Positions 6,544 to 14,173 of a stretch of DNA of 14,718 nucleotides are shown one piece after another. A program made the translations under genes and the position numbers. How positions within the stretch are numbered: position 1 is the first letter of the stretch; each line of letters begins with the position of its first letter. The notes under the pieces were generated by a model, which saw only the letters and a program-made list of their open reading frames with translations, was not told where the DNA came from and ran no database searches. Origin of the DNA: Sulfuricurvum sp. (lineage in GTDB: Bacteria; Campylobacterota; Campylobacteria; Campylobacterales; Sulfurimonadaceae); assembly GCA_022729835.1 (NCBI GenBank), contig DZBC01000022.1, forward strand, positions 1-14,718, written 5' to 3'.

Positions 6544-6804
6544 ATGGCAAATCATAAGTCATCATTGAAGCGCATCCGCCAGACCGAGAAACGGACTGAG
6601 CGCAACCGCTACTACCGTACCCGTCTCAAGAACATCGTCAAAGCCGTACGCTCCGCCGTAGAAGCAGGTAACAAAGAAGATGCGGAAGCTGCATTTAAAG
6701 TGGCCAACAAGCAATTGCACAAATTTGTCAGCAAAGGTGTCTTGAAAAAAGAGACCGCATCACGCAAAGTCAGCCGTTTGCACCTCGCGATCAACGCACT
6801 CTAA
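6544..6804 (+). CDS. rpsT: 30S ribosomal protein S20
   Basis: S20 is a primary 16S rRNA-binding protein of the small subunit. The 86-residue, Lys/Arg-rich protein begins MANHKSSLKRIRQTEKRTER, the diagnostic S20 start. An in-frame ATG two codons earlier (6538) is only 3 bases from the AAGGA ribosome site, whereas 6544 is 9 bases away and matches the family start, so 6544 is chosen. The predicted structure is almost all helix with no acidic domain, as usual. The next gene, prfA, starts 18 bases after the stop and is probably in the same transcript. Confidence 0.96.
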   Translation: MANHKSSLKRIRQTEKRTERNRYYRTRLKNIVKAVRSAVEAGNKEDAEAAFKVANKQLHKFVSKGVLKKETASRKVSRLHLAINAL

Positions 6805-6822
6805 GCCTTTCGCAGGCAAAAC

Positions 6823-7890
6823 GTGCTAGCTGACAAACTAACCCCATTTATCCACCGCTATAATGAGCTCAGCAATCTTCTGAGCTCCCCGGACATACTC
6901 ACCGATATCAAGCGTATGACAATGCTCTCCAAAGAGCAATCCAATCTGCAAGATATCTATGAGAAAGCGACCGAGTACCAAAAGCTGCTTGCCGACATTG
7001 CCGACAATAAAGAGATGGTCTACGACCCCGAGCTGGGTGATCTGGCCAAAGAGGAGCTCAAAACGCTTGAGCCCAAAGTAGGCGAATGTGAAGAAGAGAT
7101 CAAAAAGCTACTCATGCCCAAAGACCCAAATGATGGCCGCAATACCATCATCGAGCTACGCGCAGGGACGGGAGGGGATGAGGCGGCGATCTTCGTAGGT
7201 GACCTCTTTGGGGCATACCTGCGCTACGCTGAGCTACGCGGTTGGAAAGTCGAGATCATGGACAGCTCACCTACCGAAGCGGGCGGCTACAAAGACATCA
7301 CAGCGCTCATCAAGGGCGAGCAGGTCTACAGCCGCATGAAGTTCGAAGGGGGCACCCACCGCGTTCAGCGGGTTCCGGCGACGGAGTCTCAAGGACGGGT
7401 ACACACTTCGGCTATTACAGTGGCGATCATGGCTGAGGTGGATGATGTTGAAGTCACCATCGATCCTAGCGACCTTAAAATCGACGTAATGCGCTCAAGC
7501 GGTTGCGGTGGTCAATCGGTCAACACGACAGACTCTGCGGTGCGCATCACGCATATTCCCACCGGCATCGTCGTGACGAACCAAGATCAAAAATCACAGC
7601 ACAAAAACAAAGACAAAGCGATGAAGGTACTCAAATCACGCCTTTATGAGCTCCAGATGCAAGAGCAGATGGACAAAGAGGGCGCATCGAGAAAAGAGCA
7701 AGTGGGTACAGGGGATCGTAGCGGACGCATTCGCACCTACAACTACCCCCAAAACCGCATCTCCGACCACCGCATCAACCTTACGATCTATTCTCTCGAA
7801 GAGGTAATGCGCGAGGGCACATTCGATCAGATCATCGATCCTCTGATCGCCGATGCACAGGTCAGAGCGATCGAAGCGGCAGGACTATAA
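6823..7890 (+). CDS. prfA: Peptide chain release factor 1
   Basis: RF1 recognises UAA and UAG stop codons and triggers release of the finished peptide. The 355-residue protein has the stop-codon reading tripeptide Pro185-Ala186-Thr187 in RVPATESQGRVHTSA, which separates RF1 from RF2. The catalytic Gly229-Gly230-Gln231 lies in SSGCGGQSVNTTDSAVR; its glutamine is the usual target of PrmC methylation. The start codon is GTG with a modest AGG 6 bases upstream, and the next in-frame ATG is far inside the first domain. It follows rpsT by 18 bases and ends 3 bases before the end of convergent dapF. Confidence 0.96.
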   Translation: MLADKLTPFIHRYNELSNLLSSPDILTDIKRMTMLSKEQSNLQDIYEKATEYQKLLADIADNKEMVYDPELGDLAKEELKTLEPKVGECEEEIKKLLMPKDPNDGRNTIIELRAGTGGDEAAIFVGDLFGAYLRYAELRGWKVEIMDSSPTEAGGYKDITALIKGEQVYSRMKFEGGTHRVQRVPATESQGRVHTSAITVAIMAEVDDVEVTIDPSDLKIDVMRSSGCGGQSVNTTDSAVRITHIPTGIVVTNQDQKSQHKNKDKAMKVLKSRLYELQMQEQMDKEGASRKEQVGTGDRSGRIRTYNYPQNRISDHRINLTIYSLEEVMREGTFDQIIDPLIADAQVRAIEAAGL

Positions 7891-7893
7891 CCT

Positions 7894-7903
7894 TTACATG
7901 TAA
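7894..7903. repeat. TTACATGTAA palindrome, copy 4 (prfA/dapF junction)
   Basis: Perfect palindrome that supplies the last Tyr-Met codons and the TAA stop of dapF. It starts 4 bases after the end of prfA. Confidence 0.85.
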
Positions 7904-8649
7904 GGGCTATGCCATGAGGTCGCAAAGGTCGCTTTGACGGCACCTTTAAATGTGATCGTCTCGCCGTTTGTCCCCAGATAAAGGGTTTCTCCGCTGCGTG
8001 GATAGGCCTTTGCACTTCCCTCAATCCACCCCTCGTGTAGTGCGCGAACATAACACGCCGCCATGCCTGTTCCACAGGCCAATGTTTCATTTTCGACACC
8101 CCGCTCATACGTTCGTACATGTAAGCTTCCATCATCACCGACGCGGGCGATATTGACGTTAGCGTTGTACATGTAGCGCAGTTCGCGCGCCTCATCAATA
8201 TCAAAATGGTCCATATCGGCATCAAAGGTGACAAGGTGCGGTACGCCTGTGTTGATAAGCCACCACGTTTTTTCTTTTACATGTAAGCCTTTTTCGATGA
8301 TGCGCGGCGGCGTGAGGTCGCTTTGCACCATTTCCCCGCTGACCTCTGCGTGAATCACGCCTGCCAACGTTACAAACGCCATTTTCGTTCCAGCCAGACC
8401 GTGCGCAAAAGCGTAGTGGGCGCAGGCGCGGCTGCCGTTGCCGCACATCTCCGCAACGCTGCCGTCCGCGTTGTAAAACTGCCATTCGAAATCGTGGGTG
8501 TGGTGGGGCAAGAGCACGATCAACCCATCCGCACCGATACCGTTTTGACGGTCGCAAAGTGCTTGCGCCAAAGCACTGCGGTCGCGTTTTGCAAAGGTGT
8601 GGAAGAGGACAAAGTCGTTGCCGCTGGCGCAATATTTGGCGATGTACAT
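7894..8649 (-). CDS. dapF: Diaminopimelate epimerase
   Basis: DapF interconverts LL- and meso-diaminopimelate for lysine and peptidoglycan synthesis, using two cysteines without a cofactor. The 251-residue product has both: Cys69 in EMCGNGSRA and Cys192 in LACGTGMAA, plus the N-terminal SGNDFV. The ATG at 8649 has AAAGG upstream and lies 10 bases after the coaE stop. Its coding sequence contains or ends with four TACATGTA palindromes, read as LHVK (122-125), YMY (159-161), LHVR (176-179) and PYM followed by the TAA stop. DapF is somewhat shorter than the E. coli enzyme (274 residues), but no catalytic part is missing. Confidence 0.95.
   Translation of the reverse strand: MYIAKYCASGNDFVLFHTFAKRDRSALAQALCDRQNGIGADGLIVLLPHHTHDFEWQFYNADGSVAEMCGNGSRACAHYAFAHGLAGTKMAFVTLAGVIHAEVSGEMVQSDLTPPRIIEKGLHVKEKTWWLINTGVPHLVTFDADMDHFDIDEARELRYMYNANVNIARVGDDGSLHVRTYERGVENETLACGTGMAACYVRALHEGWIEGSAKAYPRSGETLYLGTNGETITFKGAVKATFATSWHSPYM
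8115..8124. repeat. GTACATGTAA palindrome, copy 5 (in dapF)
   Basis: TACATGTA core followed by AAGC on the + strand, in dapF codons for Leu-His-Val-Arg. Confidence 0.85.
8167..8176. repeat. GTACATGTAG palindrome, copy 6 (in dapF)
   Basis: TACATGTA core in dapF codons for Tyr-Met-Tyr, only 42 bases from copy 5 and in a different reading frame. Confidence 0.85.
8277..8286. repeat. TTACATGTAA palindrome, copy 7 (in dapF)
   Basis: Perfect palindrome followed by GCC, in dapF codons for Leu-His-Val-Lys. Confidence 0.85.
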
Positions 8650-8659
8650 GGTTGGCCTT

Positions 8660-9262
8660 TTAGTTTTTGTAATGGTACTTTGTTTTGATCATTTCGACGA
8701 AGGCTTCACATTCGCGTTGCAGGTGTTTTAGATCTGTACTGTTGTCAATGATCCAAGTGGCGCGGCGCTTTTTCTCTTCGATGTCCATCTGTGATTCGAT
8801 ACGGCGCAAGCACGCCTCTTCACTCATGCCAGAGCGTTTTTTATAGCGCTCAAGCGAGATGGCTTTGGGCGCATAGACAATCACTGAGTGTGCGATGCTG
8901 TAGCTGCCTTTTTCAAAAAAGAGGGGAATATCGATGAGATAGGGGAAGCCAAAGGCCTCCTGCTTCTCGCTTTGGCGTTCGATTTCGGCGCGGATGCGTG
9001 GATGCAGATGCCCTTCAAGATCGGCTTTGCCCTCGGGATCGCCAAAGATCAGCTCACCTAGCGCCTTGCGATCGACGTGTGCATTCGAGACAAAACGCGC
9101 ACCAAAGCGCGCTGTGATCCAAAGGGCTTCTTGATCGAGAATCGTATGCGAGATGGTGTCGGCATCGATCACGCGCAAACCGTGTAGACCCAGCAGCGTC
9201 GCTACGGTACTTTTACCGCTGGCGATGCCGCCCGTGAGGGCGATAGCATGTTCGAATGCCAT
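8660..9262 (-). CDS. coaE: Dephospho-CoA kinase
   Basis: CoaE performs the last step of coenzyme A synthesis, phosphorylating the ribose 3'-hydroxyl of dephospho-CoA. The 200-residue P-loop kinase has Walker A GGIASGKST (11-19) and the family motif VIDADTISH (31-39). A lid-like region (YKKRSGMSEEACLRRI) and the conserved ATWIIDNS near the end follow. The ATG at 9262 overlaps the stop of the preceding speE-like gene by one base (TAATG), so translation is coupled. The same pair, speE next to coaE, occurs in Helicobacter pylori (HP0832/HP0831, from memory), and coaE is next to dapF in C. jejuni. Confidence 0.94.
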   Translation of the reverse strand: MAFEHAIALTGGIASGKSTVATLLGLHGLRVIDADTISHTILDQEALWITARFGARFVSNAHVDRKALGELIFGDPEGKADLEGHLHPRIRAEIERQSEKQEAFGFPYLIDIPLFFEKGSYSIAHSVIVYAPKAISLERYKKRSGMSEEACLRRIESQMDIEEKKRRATWIIDNSTDLKHLQRECEAFVEMIKTKYHYKN

Positions 9263-9810
9263 TAGTTGCGGATGATGCCAAGGTAGGTTTTACGGATATA
9301 GTTGGGCATAGCAAAGGCGCTGACGTGCATGTCGCAGTTGTAATACTGCACCCCCTCAAGCAGGTCGCTGCGCTGCAAAATGATATCGGCGGTAGGATGG
9401 TAAGCCTTGGAGGCCAGCAGTAGTGTTTTTGCTCCGGCGCGATAGGGCATGATGATCTTGTAGTAGTGGCCCAAAACATGCATTATGTCAGTGTTGGCGT
9501 TCACGTCGTCAAGGTCGGGATGGGTGGTGACAAGCAGTGCGTCTTCACGGCTGACACGGTGGATATGCGCGGCAAGCGCTGCGTCAAACGGCGCTTCGCT
9601 TAACACCACGTCAAAATGGTTGGCACCAAGGTCACGCAAAGCGCCCAGGGCGTTGGTGGCGCTAATGACGGTCACCTCTTCGATGCGGTAACGGGAGAGC
9701 TCAGCTTCAAGTAATCGGCTGTCATCACAGATGAGCAAGACGGCAAGCGGGGATTTGTGGGTGCACAGGGGCACATGAACCATCATTTCCGGATAGATAA
9801 AAGGTTTCAT
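9262..9810 (-). CDS. SpeE-like protein (spermidine synthase family), short and with altered SAM motif
   Basis: The 182-residue protein resembles Helicobacter-type SpeE over the methyltransferase-like domain. The C-terminal motif VQYYNCDMHVSAFAMP matches the family pattern YYN-x-D-x-H-x2-AFA-x-P, and PEMMVHVPLCTHKSP near the start matches the segment that opens the catalytic domain in H. pylori SpeE. The N-terminal beta domain of about 60 residues, used for oligomerisation and the active-site lid, is absent. Sequence upstream of 9810 has stops and no trace of it. Where spermidine synthases have a Gly-rich GGGDG or GFD loop, this protein has LLICDDSRLL, so cofactor binding is doubtful. It may be a short family variant or have lost synthase activity. 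It has its own ribosome site (AGAGGA) and an extended -10 promoter, and is the first gene before coaE and dapF. Confidence 0.7.
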   Translation of the reverse strand: MKPFIYPEMMVHVPLCTHKSPLAVLLICDDSRLLEAELSRYRIEEVTVISATNALGALRDLGANHFDVVLSEAPFDAALAAHIHRVSREDALLVTTHPDLDDVNANTDIMHVLGHYYKIIMPYRAGAKTLLLASKAYHPTADIILQRSDLLEGVQYYNCDMHVSAFAMPNYIRKTYLGIIRN

Positions 9811-9840
9811 TCGGTAACTATTCCTCTGTTAAAGTGGTGG

Positions 9841-9849
9841 ATTGTAGCA
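9841..9849 (-). promoter_or_regulatory. Extended -10 promoter for speE-like/coaE/dapF
   Basis: The minus strand reads TGCTACAAT, a TGn extension joined to a good -10 hexamer (TACAAT at 9846-9841). The start would be near 9834, giving a leader of about 24 bases that contains AGAGGA before the ATG at 9810. The -35 position holds no consensus, which an extended -10 can tolerate. It is the only promoter visible for this three-gene operon. Confidence 0.5.
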
Positions 9850-9931
9850 CAGCAGCATTAAAAAGGGTTAAACCTCCCTGCAGAGACGCACCTTTAATCC
9901 TGACTTAAAGATGATATTTTTTAGCAAAAAC

Positions 9932-9973
9932 TTGGTTATTAAAATGTCCGATTAATATCCATTCTAGTAAAAT
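9932..9973 (+). promoter_or_regulatory. Candidate promoter region for the OPX/BY-kinase operon
   Basis: Two weak options exist. TTGGTT (9932-9937) with TAATAT (9953-9958) has a short 15-base spacer. TAAAAT (9968-9973) has no clear -35. Either would give a leader of about 30-45 bases before the ATG at 10009. The A+T-rich composition of 9905-9980 stands out from its surroundings and supports a promoter somewhere here, facing away from the speE-like operon. Confidence 0.35.
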
Positions 9974-10008
9974 TTCATATCTAAATGATGCGAAAAGGTT
10001 GGTCTGTA

Positions 10009-10806
10009 ATGAAAAAATTAGCGCTTGTGTTGGTTTTTGCTCTCTTTTTATCCGGCTGTGCTGTCAAAGATTTTCAGCGCTTCGATAAAAACGCTCAAAA
10101 AAGTGCCGAAGTCAAAGAGATTCCGGAGGGTGTTTATCAACAAGAGAAGGTCTTCGAATGGAAGATCCAGCAAGGCGATCGCGTAGAGATTACGGCGTTT
10201 AACCAGTCCTCCAATTCCGGCGGCCAACTCAGCGAACTGCTCAACAGCGGAGGCCAGCGGGTCTATACCCAGCGCGTCGGCGACGAGGGGATGCTGATCG
10301 GTGCTGATGGCATGGTCAATCTGCCGTTGATCGGCAACATCAAGATCGTGGGTATGACTGAAAAACAGGCTTCGGAAAAGCTCATCGAGGGGTACAAAAC
10401 CTACCTTCGAAGCCCCTATGTAGCAGTCAAAATTCTCAATCAGCGCCTCTTTGTACTGGGCGAAGTCAACAAGCCAGGCGTGGTACTCGTGACCAATGGT
10501 ACGATGTCGCTTTTTGAAGCGCTTGCCAGCAGCGGCGATATCACCGATTTCGCCGATCGCAAAAGTATCCGTGTCATTCGCGGCGACATGCGCCATCCCG
10601 AAGTGCGCTCCATCGATATGACCGATTTTGCCTCCATAACGGCTTCGAGCTTGATTTTGCGCCCCAATGATGTCGTGTATGTCGCTTCACGAGAAGAGCG
10701 CGCCTCTATGGTCGGCTTTGATGAAGAGCTCCCATGGGCACGCTTTATTGCCACTATTCTCCAACCTTTCTCTACGGCAGCCGTTGTGTACGGGGTAACA
10801 AAATAA
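10009..10806 (+). CDS. Polysaccharide export (OPX/Wza-type) outer-membrane lipoprotein
   Basis: OPX proteins form the periplasmic and outer-membrane channel for capsule or exopolysaccharide. The ATG at 10009 gives 265 residues with AAAAGG upstream; an ATG at 9985 would add eight residues before the signal peptide and lacks a ribosome site. The signal peptide ends in lipobox LSGC with Cys17 as the lipidated residue, matured by LspA. A Poly_export domain spans about 52-142 (FEWKIQQGDRVEI to YVAVKIL). One SLBB domain follows (146-195, LFVLGEVNKPGVVLVTNG). A possible amphipathic or hydrophobic helix ends the protein (243-262), where Wza has its outer-membrane helix. It has one clear SLBB repeat and is shorter than Wza. 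The stop overlaps the start of the BY-kinase gene (TAATG), so the two are made together. Confidence 0.9.
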   Translation: MKKLALVLVFALFLSGCAVKDFQRFDKNAQKSAEVKEIPEGVYQQEKVFEWKIQQGDRVEITAFNQSSNSGGQLSELLNSGGQRVYTQRVGDEGMLIGADGMVNLPLIGNIKIVGMTEKQASEKLIEGYKTYLRSPYVAVKILNQRLFVLGEVNKPGVVLVTNGTMSLFEALASSGDITDFADRKSIRVIRGDMRHPEVRSIDMTDFASITASSLILRPNDVVYVASREERASMVGFDEELPWARFIATILQPFSTAAVVYGVTK

Positions 10807-13163
10807 TGACGACCCCTAACACTCCTCGTAACGAGGACGAGATCGATCTGGGTGAGCTCTTTGCGGTGATCCGTCGGTATCGCTACCTTATTTTGAGCGT
10901 TTCGCTGCTGGTGACTCTTCTCGCCACCGCTTATGCCTATTTTGCTACTGATATTTACAAAGCGTCGGTGAGTGTCGAGGTCAAAAGCGAGCGTAACAGC
11001 CAAAATGACTTTATGAGCATGGCGCTGGGTCTTGAGAGCAACAATGTCGATAATGAGATCGAGATTTTGCGCTCACGCTGGATCATCAGCCGTGCGATGG
11101 AGCAGCTCAATCTGGGCACGCGCATCTACACCAAAGAGAAGCTGCGCACCGTCGAGCTGTACAAAAATGCCCCTTTTGCCATCAAAAGCGCTTTTGTATC
11201 TGCGCAGGTGGTCTCTCCTTTTATAATCCATCCAGTTGATGATCAGCGCTATCGCCTAAGCATCGAACGTTCACTCAAAGAACGCACCATAACTGCCATA
11301 CGTTCCCTCATCGCCCCTGTGCCCCCAGACCAGATACCTGTCGCTTATGATCAGGTACATCGCTACGGTGAAACAGTACAAACGCCGTGGTTCGAGGTGA
11401 CAGTGAGTAAGATTTACGCCCCCGAAAACACGCTGTACTGGTTTAAGACGATTGACGATTATGGTATTTATGAAGAGATTGCCTCTTCGCTCAAAGTAAG
11501 CACCCTCTCAAAAATGGGCACCATCCTCTCAATCACCTATGAAGACAACAGTCCCCAACGCGCCAAAGAGGTCGCCAATGCTATTGCCAATGCCTATCTG
11601 AGCACCGATCTAGAGGCCAAAAGCCAAAGCGCCAACAAAACGCTGGAGTTTCTCGACCGCCAACTTGACGCCATCAACAAAACCTTGCAAAGCTCCGCCG
11701 AATCACTGCAGCAATACAAGGCGACCAATGTCGTGATCGACGTGGGCTCAAAAGCTCAACTCACCGCAGAGAAGCTAGGTGAGCTGGAGAAGCAGCGCTA
11801 TGAGCTGGATATGCAGCTTGATGTACTCAACAACACCTTGGCCTACATCCGCAGTAACGATGATCTTAGCGGTATCGATCTGGGCGCGACCGGAGCGACC
11901 AATCCGTCGATCAACGGTTTGATTTTGAAGATTCAAGAGGCCAAGAGTCTGAAGAACTCGCTGCTGATCGACTATACCGAGCTACACCCCGACGTGGTGA
12001 AGGTGAGCGGCTCGCTGACAACTTTGCGTTCAACGCTCGAAAACACGATCAAAAGCTCTATCCGAACCCTGTCTGAGCGCAAGATTTCGCTCAACAAATT
12101 TATTCAGGAAAATGCCGCTTCGCTCGAAGCGCTGCCGCAGCAAGAGCAAGAGCTTGCCCGTATGAACCGTAGCTTTTTGGTCAACGAGAAGATCTACTCC
12201 TTTTTGCTGCAAAAACGGGCCGAAACTGCGATTCTCGAATCTTCTACCGTTTCGGCCACACGCATTGTCGATAGCGCCGTCACACCGCATGAGCCGATCA
12301 AGCCCAAGCGTAGCTTGATTGTCGCAGTAGGGTTTATTTTGGGCGTGATTTTGGGATTGGCGCTTGCCTTTTTCCGCAACTATCTCAACAACACCATCCA
12401 GACGATCGAAGATATCGAAAACCATAGCTCCATTCCGCTCTATGGCGCCGTTCCACACCTCACCTCCGAAAAGAATATCCAACCCTTTTTGGAAGCGATG
12501 CGGGTTATCCGTACCAACCTCGAATTTTTACAAAACAGCGGCACATCCAAACTGGTGACCGTCACCTCTTCGGTGCCTACCGAAGGTAAAACCACCATCT
12601 CGACCGAACTCGCCAAGATCATCGCTAGAACGAACAAAAAAGTGCTGATCATTGACCTAGACATGCGCCGTTCACGGGTACATGAGAAGTTCAAAATCGA
12701 TAATGACATTGGCATGAGTACCCTACTTTCGGGTAAAAACACGCTTGGAGACGTCTTACATGTAACGGACGTAGAAAATCTGCACCTTATCCCAGCAGGA
12801 CCCGTACCGCCGAATCCTTCGGAAATGCTGATGTCGGCGACCTTTAAAACGGTGATCGATAATCTGATCACGCGCTACGACTATGTGATCCTCGACTCTC
12901 CGCCGATTGGGTTGGTGACAGATGCGATGATGTTGATGAAAATGTCAGATATCAATCTTTTTGTATTCCGTGCGAAATACTCCAAAAAAGATTTTATCAA
13001 GAACATCAACCGCTTTGTCAGGGAGCATGAGCTGGCCAACTGCGGCATGATCCTCAACGGTCTGGAGCTGGGCAAGAAGTTTGGATACGGTTATGGGTAT
13101 GGATATGGATATGGCTACGGTTATGCCCACGACTACTACACCAACCCCGGCGCAAAGAGCTAA
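10806..13163 (+). CDS. BY-kinase / polysaccharide chain-length regulator (Wzc type)
   Basis: The 785-residue protein combines a polysaccharide co-polymerase and a bacterial tyrosine kinase. After a short cytoplasmic start comes TM1 (about 28-47). A Wzz domain and a long periplasmic coiled coil follow, then a Pro-containing segment (PHEPIKPKRS) into TM2 (about 503-523). The cytoplasmic kinase has Walker A SVPTEGKTT (589-597, Lys595), Walker A' VLIIDLDMRR (613-622, Asp617 and Asp619) and Walker B YVILDSPP (693-700, Asp697). The tail carries seven Gly-Tyr dipeptides and a further Tyr-Tyr, the expected autophosphorylation cluster. The frame is open from 10734, but ATG 10806 overlaps the OPX stop and begins with a normal cytoplasmic segment. 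It would control chain length and export with the OPX protein, and the facing phosphatase gene probably reverses its phosphorylation. Confidence 0.94.
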   Translation: MTTPNTPRNEDEIDLGELFAVIRRYRYLILSVSLLVTLLATAYAYFATDIYKASVSVEVKSERNSQNDFMSMALGLESNNVDNEIEILRSRWIISRAMEQLNLGTRIYTKEKLRTVELYKNAPFAIKSAFVSAQVVSPFIIHPVDDQRYRLSIERSLKERTITAIRSLIAPVPPDQIPVAYDQVHRYGETVQTPWFEVTVSKIYAPENTLYWFKTIDDYGIYEEIASSLKVSTLSKMGTILSITYEDNSPQRAKEVANAIANAYLSTDLEAKSQSANKTLEFLDRQLDAINKTLQSSAESLQQYKATNVVIDVGSKAQLTAEKLGELEKQRYELDMQLDVLNNTLAYIRSNDDLSGIDLGATGATNPSINGLILKIQEAKSLKNSLLIDYTELHPDVVKVSGSLTTLRSTLENTIKSSIRTLSERKISLNKFIQENAASLEALPQQEQELARMNRSFLVNEKIYSFLLQKRAETAILESSTVSATRIVDSAVTPHEPIKPKRSLIVAVGFILGVILGLALAFFRNYLNNTIQTIEDIENHSSIPLYGAVPHLTSEKNIQPFLEAMRVIRTNLEFLQNSGTSKLVTVTSSVPTEGKTTISTELAKIIARTNKKVLIIDLDMRRSRVHEKFKIDNDIGMSTLLSGKNTLGDVLHVTDVENLHLIPAGPVPPNPSEMLMSATFKTVIDNLITRYDYVILDSPPIGLVTDAMMLMKMSDINLFVFRAKYSKKDFIKNINRFVREHELANCGMILNGLELGKKFGYGYGYGYGYGYGYAHDYYTNPGAKS
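12756..12765. repeat. TTACATGTAA palindrome, copy 8 (in the BY-kinase gene)
   Basis: Perfect palindrome in codons for Leu-His-Val-Thr, between the Walker A' and Walker B motifs. Confidence 0.85.
13083..13124 (+). repeat. Seven tandem GGN-TAY hexamers encoding (Gly-Tyr)7
   Basis: Seven in-frame hexamers, varied only at third codon positions, encode residues 760-773 of the BY-kinase. They are followed by Ala-His-Asp-Tyr-Tyr. The variation at the third bases means the tract is not a perfect microsatellite, but the repeat is close enough for copy number to change by unequal pairing. Each unit gained or lost would keep the frame and add or remove one tyrosine. Confidence 0.9.
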
Positions 13164-14173
13164 AGCAGATTGTTAAGCAGCCGGTTGCGCTGGCATAGAT
13201 GCGCATAGACGGACGTCTCAAAAAGTCCCGATAGCGTCTGCACATGACGCACCTTGTGTGTGTCGCTTCCCACAAAATCGATCATTCCCCGATCCACCAG
13301 CGCCATGGCTGCCTCTTTGACCTCTGCGGAGTAGTACCCGGTGAGCGAATTGAGGTTGAGCTGAAAATAGACGCCCATGGTTTTGAGCTGCTCATATTTC
13401 TCAAACGCCCTGTACATGTAAAGGTAGCGCTCAGGGTGGGCAAGCACCGGCTTGTATCCGGCCTGCTTCATTTGGGTGACCATATCAAAAAGCCCTAGCG
13501 GATGGTTGACATACGACATTTCAAAGAGCACAAAAGGGCCCCCAAACGTGAGAATATCGCGTTTTTCGAGTAACTGCATGAAGTGCTCGTCGAGGTAGTA
13601 TTCAGACGCGGCTTCGATCTCGATGTCAATATTGCGGTAGTGCAATTCAAAGCGCAACTCATGCAAACCCTCCAAGATAATGGCTGAAGTATTGGGGTAG
13701 CGATGGCTGGCAATATGCGGAGTGGTGATAAGCTTGGTGTAGCCCAACGCCTTGAGCCTTCGGATCAAATCGATCGCTTCATCCATTGTTTCGGCTCCAT
13801 CGTCGATGCCGGGAATCAAATGTGAGTGCAGATCAATTTTGAGCTTCAGACATGCCGATTCATCGGGGATGGGCTCAGCATGGGCAAGCAAGATGCTGCC
13901 GATCGCATCTTTGGGTGTTGGTTCCCTGTGGCGTCTGTAGCGCAACCAAACAACTGCGAGTAGCGTCAACACGGCAAACCCTAGAGCAACGAGCAGAATG
14001 TCGGTGCCGCTTGAAGAAGCAGGCTGGTTTTTGCGTAGGTAGAGGGCTTCCTCTTCGGATGTGAATGTTTTGGATTCGACGCTCTTTGATGATCGCTGGG
14101 TAAGTGGTGTCGGCTCGGCTGCGAGGGCAGACCCTCCCAACAACAGAGCCACTACCAAGGCTGCCTTAATCAC
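13160..14173 (-). CDS. Membrane-anchored PHP-type protein tyrosine phosphatase (CpsB/YwqE family)
   Basis: The C-terminal two thirds is a complete CpsB-type phosphatase: a metal-dependent PHP domain that dephosphorylates BY-kinases. Metal ligands are seen in LHSHLIPGIDDG (His116, His118), TTPHI (His153), ASEYYL (Glu191), HPERY and GSDTHK. Unlike the soluble family members of about 250 residues, this one begins with a cleavable-looking signal peptide (GGSALAA then EP). A polar stretch of about 40 residues and a membrane helix (58-77, ILLVALGFAVLTLLAVVWL) follow, then basic RYRRHR. Positive-inside logic puts the catalytic domain in the cytoplasm. I chose GTG 14173, which overlaps the upstream stop as GTGATTAA; a TTG at 14188 would add five residues, and neither has a strong ribosome site. 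Its stop overlaps that of the convergent BY-kinase gene by 4 bases. Confidence 0.85.
   Translation of the reverse strand: MIKAALVVALLLGGSALAAEPTPLTQRSSKSVESKTFTSEEEALYLRKNQPASSSGTDILLVALGFAVLTLLAVVWLRYRRHREPTPKDAIGSILLAHAEPIPDESACLKLKIDLHSHLIPGIDDGAETMDEAIDLIRRLKALGYTKLITTPHIASHRYPNTSAIILEGLHELRFELHYRNIDIEIEAASEYYLDEHFMQLLEKRDILTFGGPFVLFEMSYVNHPLGLFDMVTQMKQAGYKPVLAHPERYLYMYRAFEKYEQLKTMGVYFQLNLNSLTGYYSAEVKEAAMALVDRGMIDFVGSDTHKVRHVQTLSGLFETSVYAHLCQRNRLLNNLL
13412..13421. repeat. GTACATGTAA palindrome, copy 9 (in the phosphatase gene)
   Basis: TACATGTA core in codons for Tyr-Met-Tyr, just after the HPER metal-binding motif. Confidence 0.85.

Noticed and set aside
9811..9984. Remnant of the missing SpeE N-terminal domain upstream of the short gene
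   Set aside because: The minus-strand sequence here contains stops in the relevant frame and A+T-rich promoter-like DNA, with no peptide resembling the SpeE beta domain.
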